Shown piece after piece: positions 11,617 through 19,872 of a DNA stretch of 59,663 nt. Origin of the DNA: Bacillus nakamurai (GTDB lineage Bacteria > Bacillota > Bacilli > Bacillales > Bacillaceae); the NCBI RefSeq assembly GCF_001584325.1, contig NZ_LSAZ01000009.1, positions 1 through 59,663 on the forward strand, written 5' to 3'. Each line of letters opens with the position of its first letter. Positions within the stretch are counted from its first letter, which is position 1. Below the pieces are notes generated by a model. It made no database searches, had not been told where the DNA came from, and saw only the letters and a program-made list of their open reading frames with translations. Both the position numbers and the translations under genes were made by a program.

Positions 11617-12270
11617 GTGTTTTTTAAAATGCTTAAAGAAGACATAGACACAGTGTTCGATCAAGATCCTGCAGCAAGAAGCTATTTCGAAGTCATTTTA
11701 ACTTATTCTGGTTTACATGCTATATGGGCGCATCGGATTGCACATGCTTTATATAAAAGGAGATTTTATTTCCTTGCACGCCTTATATCACAAATTGCCC
11801 GTTTCTTTACCGGTATTGAAATCCACCCCGGCGCGACCATCGGGAGAAAATTCTTCATTGATCACGGCATGGGCGTAGTCATTGGGGAAACTTGTGAAAT
11901 CGGTGATAATGTCACGGTTTTCCAAGGTGTCACTCTCGGGGGAACGGGAAAAGAAAAGGGGAAGCGGCATCCGACCATTAAAAACGACGCTTTAATCGCA
12001 ACGGGAGCAAAGGTGCTCGGCTCCATTACTGTCGGCCAAGGCTCTAAAATAGGCGCTGGCTCCGTTGTCCTGCGTGATGTGCCCGACTATTCAACCGTCG
12101 TCGGCATACCGGGAAAGGTCGTCATTCAAAATGGAAGAAAGATTAAGCGCGACCTCAATCATCAAGACCTGCCCGATCCGGTGGCTGACCGATTTAAAGC
12201 ATTGGAGCAGCAGATTCTTGAACTGCAGGCTGAACTGGAAGATAAAAAAGAAAGGATAAACCAAAAATGA
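11617..12270 (+). CDS. cysE: CysE, serine O-acetyltransferase
   Basis: CysE acetylates L-serine with acetyl-CoA to O-acetylserine, the first step of cysteine synthesis. It has a helical N-terminal part and a left-handed beta-helix of hexapeptide repeats containing [17 protein letters not shown] and [17 protein letters not shown] place the start at GTG 11617, after a GGGGGG site, giving 217 aa as in B. subtilis. A GTG at 11590 would add nine unlikely residues. The C-terminal tail is charged and helical (about 190-217). The gene overlaps cysS by four bases and is under T-box control. Confidence 0.95.
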   Translation: MFFKMLKEDIDTVFDQDPAARSYFEVILTYSGLHAIWAHRIAHALYKRRFYFLARLISQIARFFTGIEIHPGATIGRKFFIDHGMGVVIGETCEIGDNVTVFQGVTLGGTGKEKGKRHPTIKNDALIATGAKVLGSITVGQGSKIGAGSVVLRDVPDYSTVVGIPGKVVIQNGRKIKRDLNHQDLPDPVADRFKALEQQILELQAELEDKKERINQK

Positions 12271-13667
12271 CCATTACACTTTATAATACATTGACAAGGA
12301 AAAAGGAAACGTTTGTACCCCTTGAGGAGGGCAAAGTGAAAATGTATGTGTGCGGCCCGACTGTATACAACTATATTCACATTGGAAATGCCCGTCCGGC
12401 TATTGTGTACGATACGGTCCGCAACTATTTGGAATACAAAGGGTATGACGTTCAATATGTATCAAATTTCACCGATGTTGATGACAAACTGATCAAGGCC
12501 GCAAATGAACTCGGTGAGGATGTCCCGACCGTTTCTGAGCGGTTCATTAAAGCCTACTTTGAAGATGTAGGCGCGCTTGGATGCCGAAAAGCTGATCTTC
12601 ATCCGCGGGTCATGGAGAATATGGATGTCATTATTGATTTTATCAGTGAGCTGATGAAAAAAGGCTACGCCTATGAATCAGAAGGCGACGTTTATTTCAA
12701 AACAAGAGCGTTTGAGGGCTACGGAAAGCTTTCTCAGCAATCAATAGATGAGCTCAGATCAGGCGCCCGTATCCGGGTAGGCGAGAAAAAAGAGGACGCC
12801 TTGGACTTTGCGCTGTGGAAGGCTGCCAAAGACGGGGAAATTTCATGGGATAGCCCTTGGGGAAAAGGACGCCCGGGCTGGCATATCGAATGCTCTGCAA
12901 TGGTGAAGAAGTATTTAGGCGACGAAATAGATATTCATGCCGGCGGGCAGGATCTCACATTCCCTCACCATGAAAATGAAATTGCCCAATCTGAAGCATT
13001 AACAGGCAAGACATTCGCAAAATACTGGCTTCACAATGGCTATATCAATATAGATAATGAAAAAATGTCAAAATCGCTCGGGAACTTTGTGCTGGTGCAC
13101 GATATCATTAAGAAATATGATCCGCAGCTGCTGAGATTTTTCATGCTGTCCGTGCATTACCGCCATCCGATCAACTATTCGGAAGAGCTGCTTGAAAAAA
13201 CGAAAAACGCGTTTAACCGCCTGAAGACGGCTTACAGCAATTTAAACCATCGTTTGAACAGCAGCACGAATCTGACTGAAAATGATGATGAGTGGCTCGC
13301 TAAAATCGAAGAACACCGCACCGCATTTGAAGAAGCGATGGATGATGATTTTAATACGGCAAATGCGATCTCCGTTTGGTTCGATTTAGCGAAGCATGCC
13401 AATTACTACTTGCAGGAAGACCATACGGCTGATCATGTCATCAAAGCCTTTATCGAAATGTTCGACAGAATCGGCTCTGTACTGGGGCTTACGCTGGGCG
13501 AAGAAGAACTTGTCGACCAAGAGATTGAAGACTTGATTGAGAAGAGAAATGAAGCCCGCCGCAATCGCGACTTTGCTTTATCAGACCAGATCCGCGATCA
13601 GCTGAAAAGCATGAATATCATTCTTGAAGATACGGCTCAGGGAACTCGCTGGAAGCGGGGAGAGTAA
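12267..13667 (+). CDS. cysS: CysS, cysteinyl-tRNA synthetase
   Basis: CysS is the class I synthetase that charges tRNA-Cys. The 466-aa monomeric enzyme has the zinc-ligand Cys29 in VCGPTVYN, the HIGH-type motif YIHIG (36-40), and KMSKS (266-270) in [10 protein letters not shown]. The DALR anticodon-binding domain is C-terminal. Placement behind the T-box ties synthetase supply to the charging state of its own tRNA. The start ATG overlaps the cysE stop in an ATGA. Confidence 0.97.
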   Translation: MTITLYNTLTRKKETFVPLEEGKVKMYVCGPTVYNYIHIGNARPAIVYDTVRNYLEYKGYDVQYVSNFTDVDDKLIKAANELGEDVPTVSERFIKAYFEDVGALGCRKADLHPRVMENMDVIIDFISELMKKGYAYESEGDVYFKTRAFEGYGKLSQQSIDELRSGARIRVGEKKEDALDFALWKAAKDGEISWDSPWGKGRPGWHIECSAMVKKYLGDEIDIHAGGQDLTFPHHENEIAQSEALTGKTFAKYWLHNGYINIDNEKMSKSLGNFVLVHDIIKKYDPQLLRFFMLSVHYRHPINYSEELLEKTKNAFNRLKTAYSNLNHRLNSSTNLTENDDEWLAKIEEHRTAFEEAMDDDFNTANAISVWFDLAKHANYYLQEDHTADHVIKAFIEMFDRIGSVLGLTLGEEELVDQEIEDLIEKRNEARRNRDFALSDQIRDQLKSMNIILEDTAQGTRWKRGE

Positions 13668-13671
13668 GCGG

Positions 13672-14103
13672 ATGCTTCAATTTGATCAAGTCAAAGATTC
13701 AAAGCAGTTAAACGGTCTTGCGCTTGCTTATATGGGTGATGCCATTTTTGAAATATACGTCAGGCATCACCTGCTTAAGCAGGGCTATACGAAGCCGAAT
13801 GACCTTCATAAGAAGGCAAGCCGGATTGTATCGGCAAAATCCCAGGCGGATATTCTTTTTCATCTTCAAGAGGAATCCTTTTTTACGGAGGAAGAGGAAG
13901 CCGTACTGAGAAGGGGCAGAAATGCCAAATCGGGAACAACCCCTAAAAACACAGATGTACAGACGTACCGCTATAGCACGGCTTTTGAGGCTTTACTCGG
14001 ATATCTTTTTCTTGAGAAAAAAGAAGAAAGACTGAATCAGCTGATTGCTGAAGCTATACAAGCCGGGACGTCAGGGAGGAAAACAAATGAGTCAGCAACA
14101 TGA
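13672..14103 (+). CDS. mrnC: MrnC, mini-ribonuclease III
   Basis: Mini-RNase III is a double-strand RNA endonuclease that matures 23S rRNA in B. subtilis. The 143-aa protein is a single RNase III catalytic domain without the dsRNA-binding domain. The catalytic helix [13 protein letters not shown] contains the metal ligand D23, and the second acidic cluster lies near [11 protein letters not shown]. The ATG at 13672 sits four bases after the cysS stop, with GGGGAGAG as binding site. A longer in-frame reading from 13624 runs inside cysS and is not real. The gene overlaps rlmB by 17 bases. Confidence 0.95.
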   Translation: MLQFDQVKDSKQLNGLALAYMGDAIFEIYVRHHLLKQGYTKPNDLHKKASRIVSAKSQADILFHLQEESFFTEEEEAVLRRGRNAKSGTTPKNTDVQTYRYSTAFEALLGYLFLEKKEERLNQLIAEAIQAGTSGRKTNESAT

Positions 14104-14836
14104 TTACGTCATAGGAAAAAATGCGGTTATCGAGACATTAAAGTCAGACCGGAAGCTATATAAATTATGGATGGCCGAGAACACAGTAAAAGGACAAGCC
14201 CAGCAAGTCATTGAGCTTGCGAAAAAACAAGGCATCACCATCCAATTTGTACCGAGAAAAAAGCTCGACCAGATGGTGGAGGGACAGCATCAGGGGGTCG
14301 TCGCACAGGTGGCGGCATATGAGTATGCAGAATTAGACGATTTATATAAAAGAGCGGAAGAAAGAAATGAACAGCCTTTCTTTCTCATATTGGATGAACT
14401 GGAAGACCCTCATAATCTCGGCTCCATTATGAGAACGGCTGACGCGGTGGGCGCGCACGGCATCGTCATACCGAAACGCAGAGCAGTCGGGCTGACGGCG
14501 ACGGTCGCAAAAGCGTCAACGGGAGCCATTGAGCATATCCCGGTCGTTAAGGTCACAAACCTTGCCCGGACGCTCGATGAAATGAAGGAGCGGGGCATTT
14601 GGGTAGTCGGAACAGATGCGTCCGCGCGGGAGGATTACCGCACAATGGACGGCAAGATGCCTCTGGCCTTAGTCATTGGCAGCGAGGGCAAAGGAATGGG
14701 CCGTCTTGTAAAAGAAAAATGCGATTTCCTCATCAAACTTCCGATGGCGGGAAAAGTAACATCTCTGAATGCGTCGGTAGCGGCCGGCCTTTTGATGTAT
14801 GAAGTCTACAGGAAACGCAAACCTCTAGGGGAATAA
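14087..14836 (+). CDS. rlmB: RlmB, 23S rRNA (guanosine-2'-O-)-methyltransferase
   Basis: This 249-aa SPOUT-class enzyme is expected to methylate the ribose of a guanosine in 23S rRNA (G2251 in E. coli numbering). It has an N-terminal substrate-binding domain (about 1-80) and a knotted SAM-binding domain with [29 protein letters not shown] and [15 protein letters not shown]. The start ATG at 14087 ([10 protein letters not shown]) follows AGGGAGG inside the end of mrnC. It sits among other RNA maturation genes, in line with its role. Confidence 0.94.
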   Translation: MSQQHDYVIGKNAVIETLKSDRKLYKLWMAENTVKGQAQQVIELAKKQGITIQFVPRKKLDQMVEGQHQGVVAQVAAYEYAELDDLYKRAEERNEQPFFLILDELEDPHNLGSIMRTADAVGAHGIVIPKRRAVGLTATVAKASTGAIEHIPVVKVTNLARTLDEMKERGIWVVGTDASAREDYRTMDGKMPLALVIGSEGKGMGRLVKEKCDFLIKLPMAGKVTSLNASVAAGLLMYEVYRKRKPLGE

Positions 14837-14842
14837 AGACAG

Positions 14843-15355
14843 ATGGACATCCTATTAGTAGACGGATACAACATGATAGGAGCCTGGCCGCAGCTAAAGG
14901 ATTTAAAAGCGAACAGTTTTGAAGAAGCGAGAGATGTACTGATTCAGAAAATGGCAGAATATCAGTCATATACAGGAATCAAAGTCATTGTTGTTTTTGA
15001 TGCGCATCTTGTAAAAGGGATAGAGAAAAAGCAAACCAATTACAGGGTCGAAGTCATTTTTACAAGGGAGAACGAGACGGCGGATGAGCGGATCGAAAAG
15101 CTCGCCCAAGCGCTGAATAACATTGCGACACAGATTCACGTCGCCACCTCTGATTACACCGAGCAATGGGCGATTTTCGGACAAGGGGCCCTCCGAAAGT
15201 CCGCCCGGGAGCTGTTGCGGGAAGTGGATGCCATTGAACGCCGCATTCAAAGGCGGGTTTCTAAAATCACTTCCGAAAAACCCCCGGGTAAAATTGAGCT
15301 GTCCGAAGAGGTTTTGAAAACGTTTGAAAAGTGGCGGCGGGGCGACCTGGATTAG
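14843..15355 (+). CDS. rae1: Rae1, ribosome-associated A-site mRNA endonuclease
   Basis: Rae1 (formerly YacP) has a NYN/PIN-like nuclease fold and in B. subtilis cuts mRNA in the ribosomal A site in a translation-dependent way. The 170-aa protein starts MDILLVDGYNMIGAWP with the first conserved Asp, has VVFDAHLVKG in the middle and a basic, helical C terminus. It begins six bases after rlmB and ends this operon. The sigH promoter starts two bases after its stop codon. Confidence 0.93.
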   Translation: MDILLVDGYNMIGAWPQLKDLKANSFEEARDVLIQKMAEYQSYTGIKVIVVFDAHLVKGIEKKQTNYRVEVIFTRENETADERIEKLAQALNNIATQIHVATSDYTEQWAIFGQGALRKSARELLREVDAIERRIQRRVSKITSEKPPGKIELSEEVLKTFEKWRRGDLD

Positions 15356-15356
15356 G

Positions 15357-15386
15357 TTGACGCTTTTTCGCCCATTAATGTATAAT
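15357..15386 (+). promoter_or_regulatory. Sigma-A promoter of sigH
   Basis: TTGACG (15357-15362), an 18-base spacer and a perfect TATAAT (15381-15386) precede sigH by about 30 bases. In B. subtilis the sigH promoter is sigma-A dependent and repressed by AbrB. I do not see a diagnostic AbrB site, because AbrB has no tight consensus. Confidence 0.85.
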
Positions 15387-15417
15387 ATTTCTATCTACGT
15401 GCGCCGGGGGGATCGCA

Positions 15418-16074
15418 GTGAATCTACAGAACAACAAGGGAAAATTCAACAAAGTGCAGTTTTGCCAGTTGGAGGACGAGCAGGTTATTGAAAAGGTTCA
15501 TGTTGGGGATAGTGATGCGTTAGATTACTTGATTACGAAGTACCGTAATTTTGTACGGGCAAAAGCCAGATCCTATTTTTTAATAGGGGCGGACAGGGAA
15601 GATATTGTACAGGAAGGGATGATAGGCTTATATAAGTCTATACGTGACTTTAGAGAGGACAAGCTTACTTCATTTAAAGCTTTTGCAGAATTGTGCATTA
15701 CCCGCCAGATTATTACCGCAATAAAGACAGCTACTCGCCAGAAACACATTCCTTTAAATTCCTATGTCTCTTTAGACAAGCCTATTTTTGATGAAGAATC
15801 AGACCGCACGCTGCTTGACGTCATTTCGGGCGCAAAAACGTTAAATCCTGAAGAAATGATTATTAATCAAGAAGAATTTGATGATATTGAAATGAAAATG
15901 GGAGAATTGTTAAGCGATCTAGAGAGAAAGGTGCTTGTTTTGTATCTTGACGGAAGAAGTTACCAAGAGATTTCAGATGACTTAAACCGGCACGTAAAAT
16001 CAATCGATAATGCGCTGCAGCGCGTGAAGCGCAAGCTTGAGAAGTATTTAGAAATAAGAGAAATCAGTTTATAG
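15418..16074 (+). CDS. sigH: SigH, RNA polymerase sigma-H factor
   Basis: Sigma-H directs transition-state, competence and early sporulation genes (spo0A, kinA, ftsAZ, spoIIA). The 218-aa protein is close to B. subtilis SigH. Region 2 includes DYLITKYRNFVRAKARSYFL and DREDIVQEGMIGL, and region 4 includes LSDLERKVLVLYLDGRSYQEISDDL with a helix-turn-helix. The start is GTG 15418 behind CCGGGGGGAT. It is monocistronic in layout, with its own promoter and a separate promoter right after it. Confidence 0.97.
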   Translation: MNLQNNKGKFNKVQFCQLEDEQVIEKVHVGDSDALDYLITKYRNFVRAKARSYFLIGADREDIVQEGMIGLYKSIRDFREDKLTSFKAFAELCITRQIITAIKTATRQKHIPLNSYVSLDKPIFDEESDRTLLDVISGAKTLNPEEMIINQEEFDDIEMKMGELLSDLERKVLVLYLDGRSYQEISDDLNRHVKSIDNALQRVKRKLEKYLEIREISL

Positions 16075-16091
16075 CTGGTTTCTATGTGATA

Positions 16092-16121
16092 TTGACAGAA
16101 TTTTTCTGTCTGTGATATTTT
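16092..16121 (+). promoter_or_regulatory. Promoter of rpmGB-secE
   Basis: TTGACA (16092-16097) with an 18-base spacer and TATTTT (16116-16121) precede rpmGB by about 40 bases. The -35 is perfect and the -10 is weak but preceded by TGTGA. Confidence 0.6.
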
Positions 16122-16163
16122 ATTAAGATAAATGAATGTCTATTTAGGAAAAGGTGTAACGAC

Positions 16164-16313
16164 ATGAGAAAAAAGATTACGCTGGCATGCAAAACATGCG
16201 GAAATCGTAATTATACGACAATGAAAAGCTCTGCATCAGCGGCTGAGCGGTTAGAAGTTAAGAAGTACTGCAGCACTTGCAATTCACATACAGCTCATTT
16301 AGAAACAAAATAG
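16164..16313 (+). CDS. rpmGB: Ribosomal protein bL33 (zinc form)
   Basis: This 49-aa 50S protein begins [13 protein letters not shown] and ends in SHTAHLETK. Two CXXC pairs (in ACKTCGN and YCSTCNS) make it the zinc-binding form of bL33. Bacillus genomes usually carry more than one bL33 gene, with and without the cysteines, exchanged under zinc limitation. Its place just before secE is conserved in Firmicutes. The start follows AGGAAAAGGTG at suitable spacing. Confidence 0.95.
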
Positions 16314-16347
16314 TGTTCTCGCTTTTTAAATTGTGGAGGTCTTTTAC

Positions 16348-16527
16348 ATGCGTATGATGAGTTTCTTTAAAGATGTTGGGAAAGAAATGAAAAAGGTTAG
16401 CTGGCCTAAAGGTAAAGAGTTAACGCGTTATACGATCACGGTTATTTCAACAGTTATCTTTTTTATTATCTTTTTTGCCCTCCTTGATACAGGAATTTCT
16501 CAATTAATTCGTTTAATAGTTGAATAA
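16348..16527 (+). CDS. secE: SecE, preprotein translocase subunit
   Basis: SecE is the small essential subunit that clamps the SecY channel. The 59-aa protein has an amphipathic N-terminal helix with the conserved KEMKKVSWPKGKEL segment and one membrane span (about residues 29-50), as usual in Gram-positives. ATG 16348 follows GTGGAGGTC. An in-frame start at 16333 lies upstream of this site and is unlikely. It shares a transcript with rpmGB, and a terminator-like hairpin lies between it and nusG. Confidence 0.96.
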   Translation: MRMMSFFKDVGKEMKKVSWPKGKELTRYTITVISTVIFFIIFFALLDTGISQLIRLIVE

Positions 16528-16550
16528 TGATCAGCAATACGTGCTATAAT
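16520..16550 (+). promoter_or_regulatory. Candidate promoter for nusG
   Basis: A perfect -10 TATAAT (16545-16550) is preceded by TGC, an extended -10 element. The best -35 is TTGAAT (16520-16525) at a long 19-base spacing, so activity would rest on the extended -10. The predicted start near 16557 is only about 14 bases before a terminator hairpin. Confidence 0.5.
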
Positions 16551-16570
16551 AGATCATAATATCGTTTGCC

Positions 16571-16596
16571 AAAACCCGTTCAGCGGGTTTTTTATT
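16571..16596 (+). terminator. Intrinsic terminator between secE and nusG (possible attenuator)
   Basis: AAAACCCG (16571-16578) pairs with CGGGTTTT (16584-16591) around the loop TTCAG, and more T residues follow. It can end the rpmGB-secE transcript. It would also interrupt any transcript begun at the promoter just upstream. Confidence 0.75.
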
Positions 16597-16661
16597 GTGT
16601 TGAAAAAAAGGATTCATAGGCTCTGTGCCTATTTTTTGTTTTACACTCATTTTTTAAATGC

Positions 16662-16692
16662 GGGGAGGGAAGGACTGCATAGTCCTGATAGA
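16662..16692 (+). promoter_or_regulatory. nusG ribosome binding site with hairpin in the spacer
   Basis: The only strong ribosome binding site, GGGGAGGGA (16662-16670), lies 22 bases before the nusG ATG, too far for normal use. The spacer holds a perfect 6-bp hairpin, AGGACT (16671-16676) and AGTCCT (16681-16686) with loop GCAT. Folding it would bring the site to about 7 bases from the ATG. Confidence 0.5.
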
Positions 16693-17226
16693 ATGGAAAA
16701 GAATTGGTATGTTGTTCATACGTATTCCGGTTATGAAAACAAAGTAAAAGCAAACCTTGAAAAACGTGTGGAATCGATGGGAATGCAGGATAAAATTTTC
16801 CGCGTAGTCGTTCCTGAAGAAGAAGAAACGGATATTAAGAACGGTAAGAAAAAAGTAGTTAAAAAGAAAGTATTCCCCGGCTACGTGCTTGTTGAAATCG
16901 TCATGACCGATGATTCATGGTATGTGGTCCGCAATACGCCGGGCGTTACCGGATTCGTCGGATCAGCTGGATCAGGCTCAAAGCCGACTCCTCTTCTGCC
17001 GGGCGAAGTGGAAACCATTTTGAAACGGATGGGAATGGATGAACGAAAAACCGACATTGATTTTGAATTGAAAGAGACAGTCAAAGTCATAGACGGACCA
17101 TTTGCCAACTTTACCGGATCTATCGAAGAGATTGATTATGATAAGAGCAAAGTGAAGGTATTTGTGAACATGTTCGGCCGGGAAACGCCGGTTGAACTGG
17201 AATTTACCCAGATCGACAAATTGTAA
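16693..17226 (+). CDS. nusG: NusG, transcription elongation and termination factor
   Basis: NusG binds the RNA polymerase clamp. In B. subtilis it promotes pausing at TTNTTT-type sites and assists many intrinsic terminators. The 177-aa protein has an NGN domain (about 1-115) starting MEKNWYVVHTYSGYE and a KOW domain (about 125-177) with VKVIDGPFANFTGSIEEID. I chose ATG 16693 because it gives the conserved N terminus. The extended reading from 16597 is not conserved. CTG 16675 has better spacing to the ribosome binding site but is an unlikely start. Confidence 0.96.
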   Translation: MEKNWYVVHTYSGYENKVKANLEKRVESMGMQDKIFRVVVPEEEETDIKNGKKKVVKKKVFPGYVLVEIVMTDDSWYVVRNTPGVTGFVGSAGSGSKPTPLLPGEVETILKRMGMDERKTDIDFELKETVKVIDGPFANFTGSIEEIDYDKSKVKVFVNMFGRETPVELEFTQIDKL

Positions 17227-17237
17227 TGTGAAAAAAC

Positions 17238-17266
17238 TTGAAATTGATATACATTAATGATAATAT
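17238..17266 (+). promoter_or_regulatory. Sigma-A promoter of rplK-rplA
   Basis: TTGAAA (17238-17243), a 17-base spacer and TAATAT (17261-17266) form a good promoter. It leaves an untranslated leader of roughly 120 bases that ends in the L1-type motif before rplK. Confidence 0.75.
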
Positions 17267-17342
17267 AGCAAAGGTACGTCTTGGACTAATCCAAGGCAGC
17301 TAGCTTGATATTTCGTCATTCATATAAAGAATGAAACCTTGA

Positions 17343-17369
17343 GTGGGAGGGTTTACCCTATTACCACAT
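17343..17369 (+). promoter_or_regulatory. Candidate L1-binding leader motif before rplK
   Basis: GTGG (17343-17346) pairs with CCAC (17364-17367). Inside, GA, a GGG / CCC stem with loop TTTA, and TATTA form an asymmetric internal loop. A second copy with the same outline precedes rplA. L1 autoregulates its operon in E. coli through a leader site mimicking its rRNA site, and L1 mRNA sites are widespread in bacteria. Assignment here is by resemblance. Confidence 0.6.
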
Positions 17370-17393
17370 CACGGACTTAAGGAGGTGTGTCTC

Positions 17394-17819
17394 GTGGCTA
17401 AAAAAGTAGTAAAAGTTGTAAAATTGCAAATTCCTGCTGGAAAAGCTAACCCAGCGCCGCCAGTTGGACCTGCACTAGGTCAAGCCGGTGTAAATATCAT
17501 GGGATTCTGTAAGGAGTTTAACGCTCGTACAGCTGACCAAGCTGGTTTAATCATTCCTGTTGAAATTTCGGTTTACGAAGACCGTTCATTTACATTTATT
17601 ACAAAAACTCCGCCTGCTGCAGTATTGCTTAAAAAAGCAGCTGGAATTGAGTCTGGTTCTGGTGAACCAAACCGTAATAAAGTGGCAACCGTTAAGCGCG
17701 ATAAAGTACGCGAAATCGCTGAAACGAAAATGCCTGACTTAAACGCAGCAAACGTTGAAGCGGCAATGCGCATGGTTGAAGGTACTGCCCGCAGTATGGG
17801 TATTGTTATCGAGGATTAA
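17394..17819 (+). CDS. rplK: Ribosomal protein uL11
   Basis: uL11 is part of the GTPase-associated centre of the 50S subunit and is needed for RelA activation and thiopeptide binding. The 141-aa protein starts [20 protein letters not shown] and holds the conserved proline-rich [16 protein letters not shown] segment, with the RNA-binding domain C-terminal. The start is GTG 17394 after AAGGAGGTGTG. A longer reading from 17343 would run through the leader hairpin and is rejected. It forms an operon with rplA. Confidence 0.97.
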   Translation: MAKKVVKVVKLQIPAGKANPAPPVGPALGQAGVNIMGFCKEFNARTADQAGLIIPVEISVYEDRSFTFITKTPPAAVLLKKAAGIESGSGEPNRNKVATVKRDKVREIAETKMPDLNAANVEAAMRMVEGTARSMGIVIED

Positions 17820-17832
17820 TTTGTTTCTTGTC

Positions 17833-17896
17833 GGGTTGCGAGTTTTCACAAGTTCGCAACCCTTATTCGTGGGAGGTTATTCCGCTATAACCACAT
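17833..17896 (+). promoter_or_regulatory. rplK-rplA intercistronic hairpin and second L1-type motif
   Basis: A perfect 9-bp hairpin (GGGTTGCGA 17833-17841 with TCGCAACCC 17854-17862) is followed by an L1-type motif at 17869-17896. In that motif GTGG (17869-17872) pairs with CCAC (17891-17894), with GA, GG-TTATT-CC and GCTATAA inside. This mirrors the motif before rplK. No T tract follows the first hairpin, so it is more likely structural or a processing site than a terminator. Confidence 0.6.
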
Positions 17897-17913
17897 AAGG
17901 AGGAAATTTTAAA

Positions 17914-18612
17914 ATGGCTAAAAAAGGTAAAAAGTACGTTGAAGCTGCGAAGCTTGTAGACCGTGCGAAAGCTTACGACGTCGCTGAAGCAGTGGCGCTT
18001 ACTAAAAAAACGAATACAGCTAAATTCGACGCTACAGTTGAAGTTGCATTTCGTTTAGGGGTTGACCCTCGTAAAAACGACCAACAAATCCGCGGAGCTG
18101 TAGTTCTTCCTAACGGAACTGGTAAAACTCAGCGCGTGCTTGTATTCGCTAAAGGCGAAAAAGCAAAAGAAGCTGAAGCTGCCGGTGCAGATTACGTTGG
18201 CGATTCTGATTACATCACGAAAATCCAACAAGGATGGTTCGATTTTGATGTAATCGTTGCGACTCCTGACATGATGGGTGAAGTCGGTAAAATCGGACGT
18301 GTGCTTGGACCAAAAGGTCTTATGCCAAACCCTAAAACAGGAACTGTTACTTTTGAAGTGGAAAAAGCAATCGGCGAAATCAAAGCTGGTAAAGTTGAAT
18401 ACCGCGTTGATAAAGCAGGAAACATCCACGTTCCAATCGGAAAAGTTTCTTTCGAGGATGAAAAACTTGTTGAGAACTTCACAACAATGTATGAAACAAT
18501 CCTGAAAGCAAAACCGGCTGCGGCTAAAGGTGTTTACGTGAAAAACGTTGCTGTTACTTCTACTATGGGCCCTGGTGTCAAAGTAGACGCTTCTACTTTC
18601 AACGTAAAATAA
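17914..18612 (+). CDS. rplA: Ribosomal protein uL1
   Basis: uL1 builds the mobile L1 stalk that handles E-site tRNA, and it represses its own operon in E. coli. The 232-aa protein starts [17 protein letters not shown] and has the typical interleaved two-domain layout, with [19 protein letters not shown] in the second domain. The start follows AAGGAGGAAA. The L1-type motif directly upstream makes feedback on both cistrons plausible. Confidence 0.97.
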   Translation: MAKKGKKYVEAAKLVDRAKAYDVAEAVALTKKTNTAKFDATVEVAFRLGVDPRKNDQQIRGAVVLPNGTGKTQRVLVFAKGEKAKEAEAAGADYVGDSDYITKIQQGWFDFDVIVATPDMMGEVGKIGRVLGPKGLMPNPKTGTVTFEVEKAIGEIKAGKVEYRVDKAGNIHVPIGKVSFEDEKLVENFTTMYETILKAKPAAAKGVYVKNVAVTSTMGPGVKVDASTFNVK

Positions 18613-18615
18613 TAT

Positions 18616-18644
18616 TTGACTTTACATCAGCATTCTGATATGAT
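18616..18644 (+). promoter_or_regulatory. Sigma-A promoter of rplJ-rplL
   Basis: TTGACT (18616-18621), a 17-base spacer and TATGAT (18639-18644) fit well. They lie four bases after the rplA stop and about 220 bases before rplJ, leaving room for the L10 leader. Confidence 0.75.
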
Positions 18645-18659
18645 TCAAAATGTTGTAAA

Positions 18660-18794
18660 ATATAATATGTCATTTATACCGTAGACAGCAGGGGCCGTTA
18701 AAGGCTTAATATCCTGCCGAGGTGTATATATATCACAGCTATTACGTTACGTATGCTTGTATATACAGCCTCCATGTCACATGGAGGCTTTTTA
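18660..18794 (+). promoter_or_regulatory. L10 leader with intrinsic terminator
   Basis: This untranslated region matches the Bacillus L10 leader that binds the L10-L12 complex. The segment around 18680-18725 (AGCAGGGGCCGTTAAAGGC then ATCCTGCC) folds into the internal-loop domain. TGTATATA near 18723 can pair with TATATACA near 18760. A terminator follows, AGCCTCCATG (18767-18776) with CATGGAGGCT (18780-18789) and a T run. Binding of L10-L12 is expected to favour the terminator. Confidence 0.85.
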
Positions 18795-18866
18795 TATGGA
18801 ATCGTCGTCACAGTCGTGATCACCTAGCGGTATAAGTGTTACACAAAATCTACAGGAGGTGTAACC

Positions 18867-19367
18867 ATGAGCAGCGCAATTGAAACAAAAAAAGTTGTTG
18901 TTGAAGAGATTGCTTCTAAACTGAAAGAAAGCAAATCAACGATCATCGTTGACTACCGCGGACTTAACGTTTCTGAAGTAACTGAACTCCGTAAACAGCT
19001 TCGCGAAGCTAACGTTGAGTTCAAAGTGTACAAAAACACAATGACTCGCCGTGCGGTTGAACAAGCTGAACTTGATGGTTTGAACGATGTCTTAACTGGA
19101 CCGAATGCGATCGCATTCAGTACTGAAGATGTTGTCGCTCCGGCAAAAGTTCTTAACGAGTTTGCGAAAAAACACGAAGCTCTTGAAATCAAAGCGGGCG
19201 TTATCGAAGGTAAAGTTTCTTCTGTTGAAGAAGTGAAAGCTCTTGCTGAACTTCCATCACGCGAAGGCTTGCTTTCTATGTTGCTTAGCGTACTTCAAGC
19301 TCCAGTTCGCAACCTTGCTCTTGCAGCTAAAGCAGTTGCAGATCAAAAGGAAGAACAAGGCGCTTAA
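18867..19367 (+). CDS. rplJ: Ribosomal protein uL10
   Basis: uL10 anchors the bL12 stalk to the 50S subunit. The 166-aa protein has an N-terminal rRNA-binding domain ([21 protein letters not shown]) and a C-terminal helix that binds bL12 dimers. The start ATG 18867 follows ACAGGAGGTGTAACC. Expression is set by the leader terminator upstream and balanced with rplL in the same operon. Confidence 0.97.
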   Translation: MSSAIETKKVVVEEIASKLKESKSTIIVDYRGLNVSEVTELRKQLREANVEFKVYKNTMTRRAVEQAELDGLNDVLTGPNAIAFSTEDVVAPAKVLNEFAKKHEALEIKAGVIEGKVSSVEEVKALAELPSREGLLSMLLSVLQAPVRNLALAAKAVADQKEEQGA

Positions 19368-19409
19368 TCTGATTTGTATCTAAAATAAAAACAAATGGAG
19401 GAATTACAA

Positions 19410-19781
19410 ATGGCTTTAAATATCGAAGAAATCATTGCTTCCGTTAAAGAAGCAACTGTACTTGAATTGAACGACCTAGTAAAAGCAATCGAAGAAGAAT
19501 TTGGCGTAACTGCTGCTGCTCCTGTAGCTGTAGCTGGCGGAGCTGCTGCTGGCGGAGCTGCTGAAGAGCAAAGCGAATTCGACCTCATCCTTGCTGGTGC
19601 AGGCGGACAAAAAATCAAAGTTATCAAAGTTGTACGTGAAATCACTGGTCTTGGCTTGAAAGAAGCTAAAGAACTTGTTGACAACACTCCAAAACCACTT
19701 AAAGAAGGTATTGCGAAAGAAGAAGCTGAAGAGCTTAAAGCTAAACTTGAAGAAGTTGGCGCTTCTGTAGAAGTTAAGTAA
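19410..19781 (+). CDS. rplL: Ribosomal protein bL12 (L7/L12)
   Basis: bL12 forms the flexible stalk that recruits translation GTPases. The 123-aa acidic protein starts [20 protein letters not shown]. It has an Ala/Gly-rich hinge (about residues 37-54) and a C-terminal factor-binding domain with [16 protein letters not shown] 19410 follows TGGAGGAATT. An in-frame ATG at 19395 overlaps the binding site and is not the start. A terminator follows. Confidence 0.97.
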   Translation: MALNIEEIIASVKEATVLELNDLVKAIEEEFGVTAAAPVAVAGGAAAGGAAEEQSEFDLILAGAGGQKIKVIKVVREITGLGLKEAKELVDNTPKPLKEGIAKEEAEELKAKLEEVGASVEVK

Positions 19782-19801
19782 TCTTCACTTGCCTGTAGGG
19801 G

Positions 19802-19830
19802 AAGCTCGCTTTTATGAGGCGGGCTTTTTC
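19802..19830 (+). terminator. Terminator after rplL
   Basis: AAGCTCGC (19802-19809) pairs with GCGGGCTT (19819-19826, one wobble) and is followed by TTTTTCTTT. It closes the rplJ-rplL transcript. Confidence 0.85.
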
Positions 19831-19872
19831 TTTGCTTTTCTTTAAGCGAAATGATATGAGGAGGTTCTAATA

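Noticed and set aside
16659..16720. Small ATG frame overlapping the start of nusG as an upstream reading frame
   Set aside because: It overlaps the ribosome binding site itself, has no binding site of its own and no conserved product; it is the sequence of the nusG leader in another frame.
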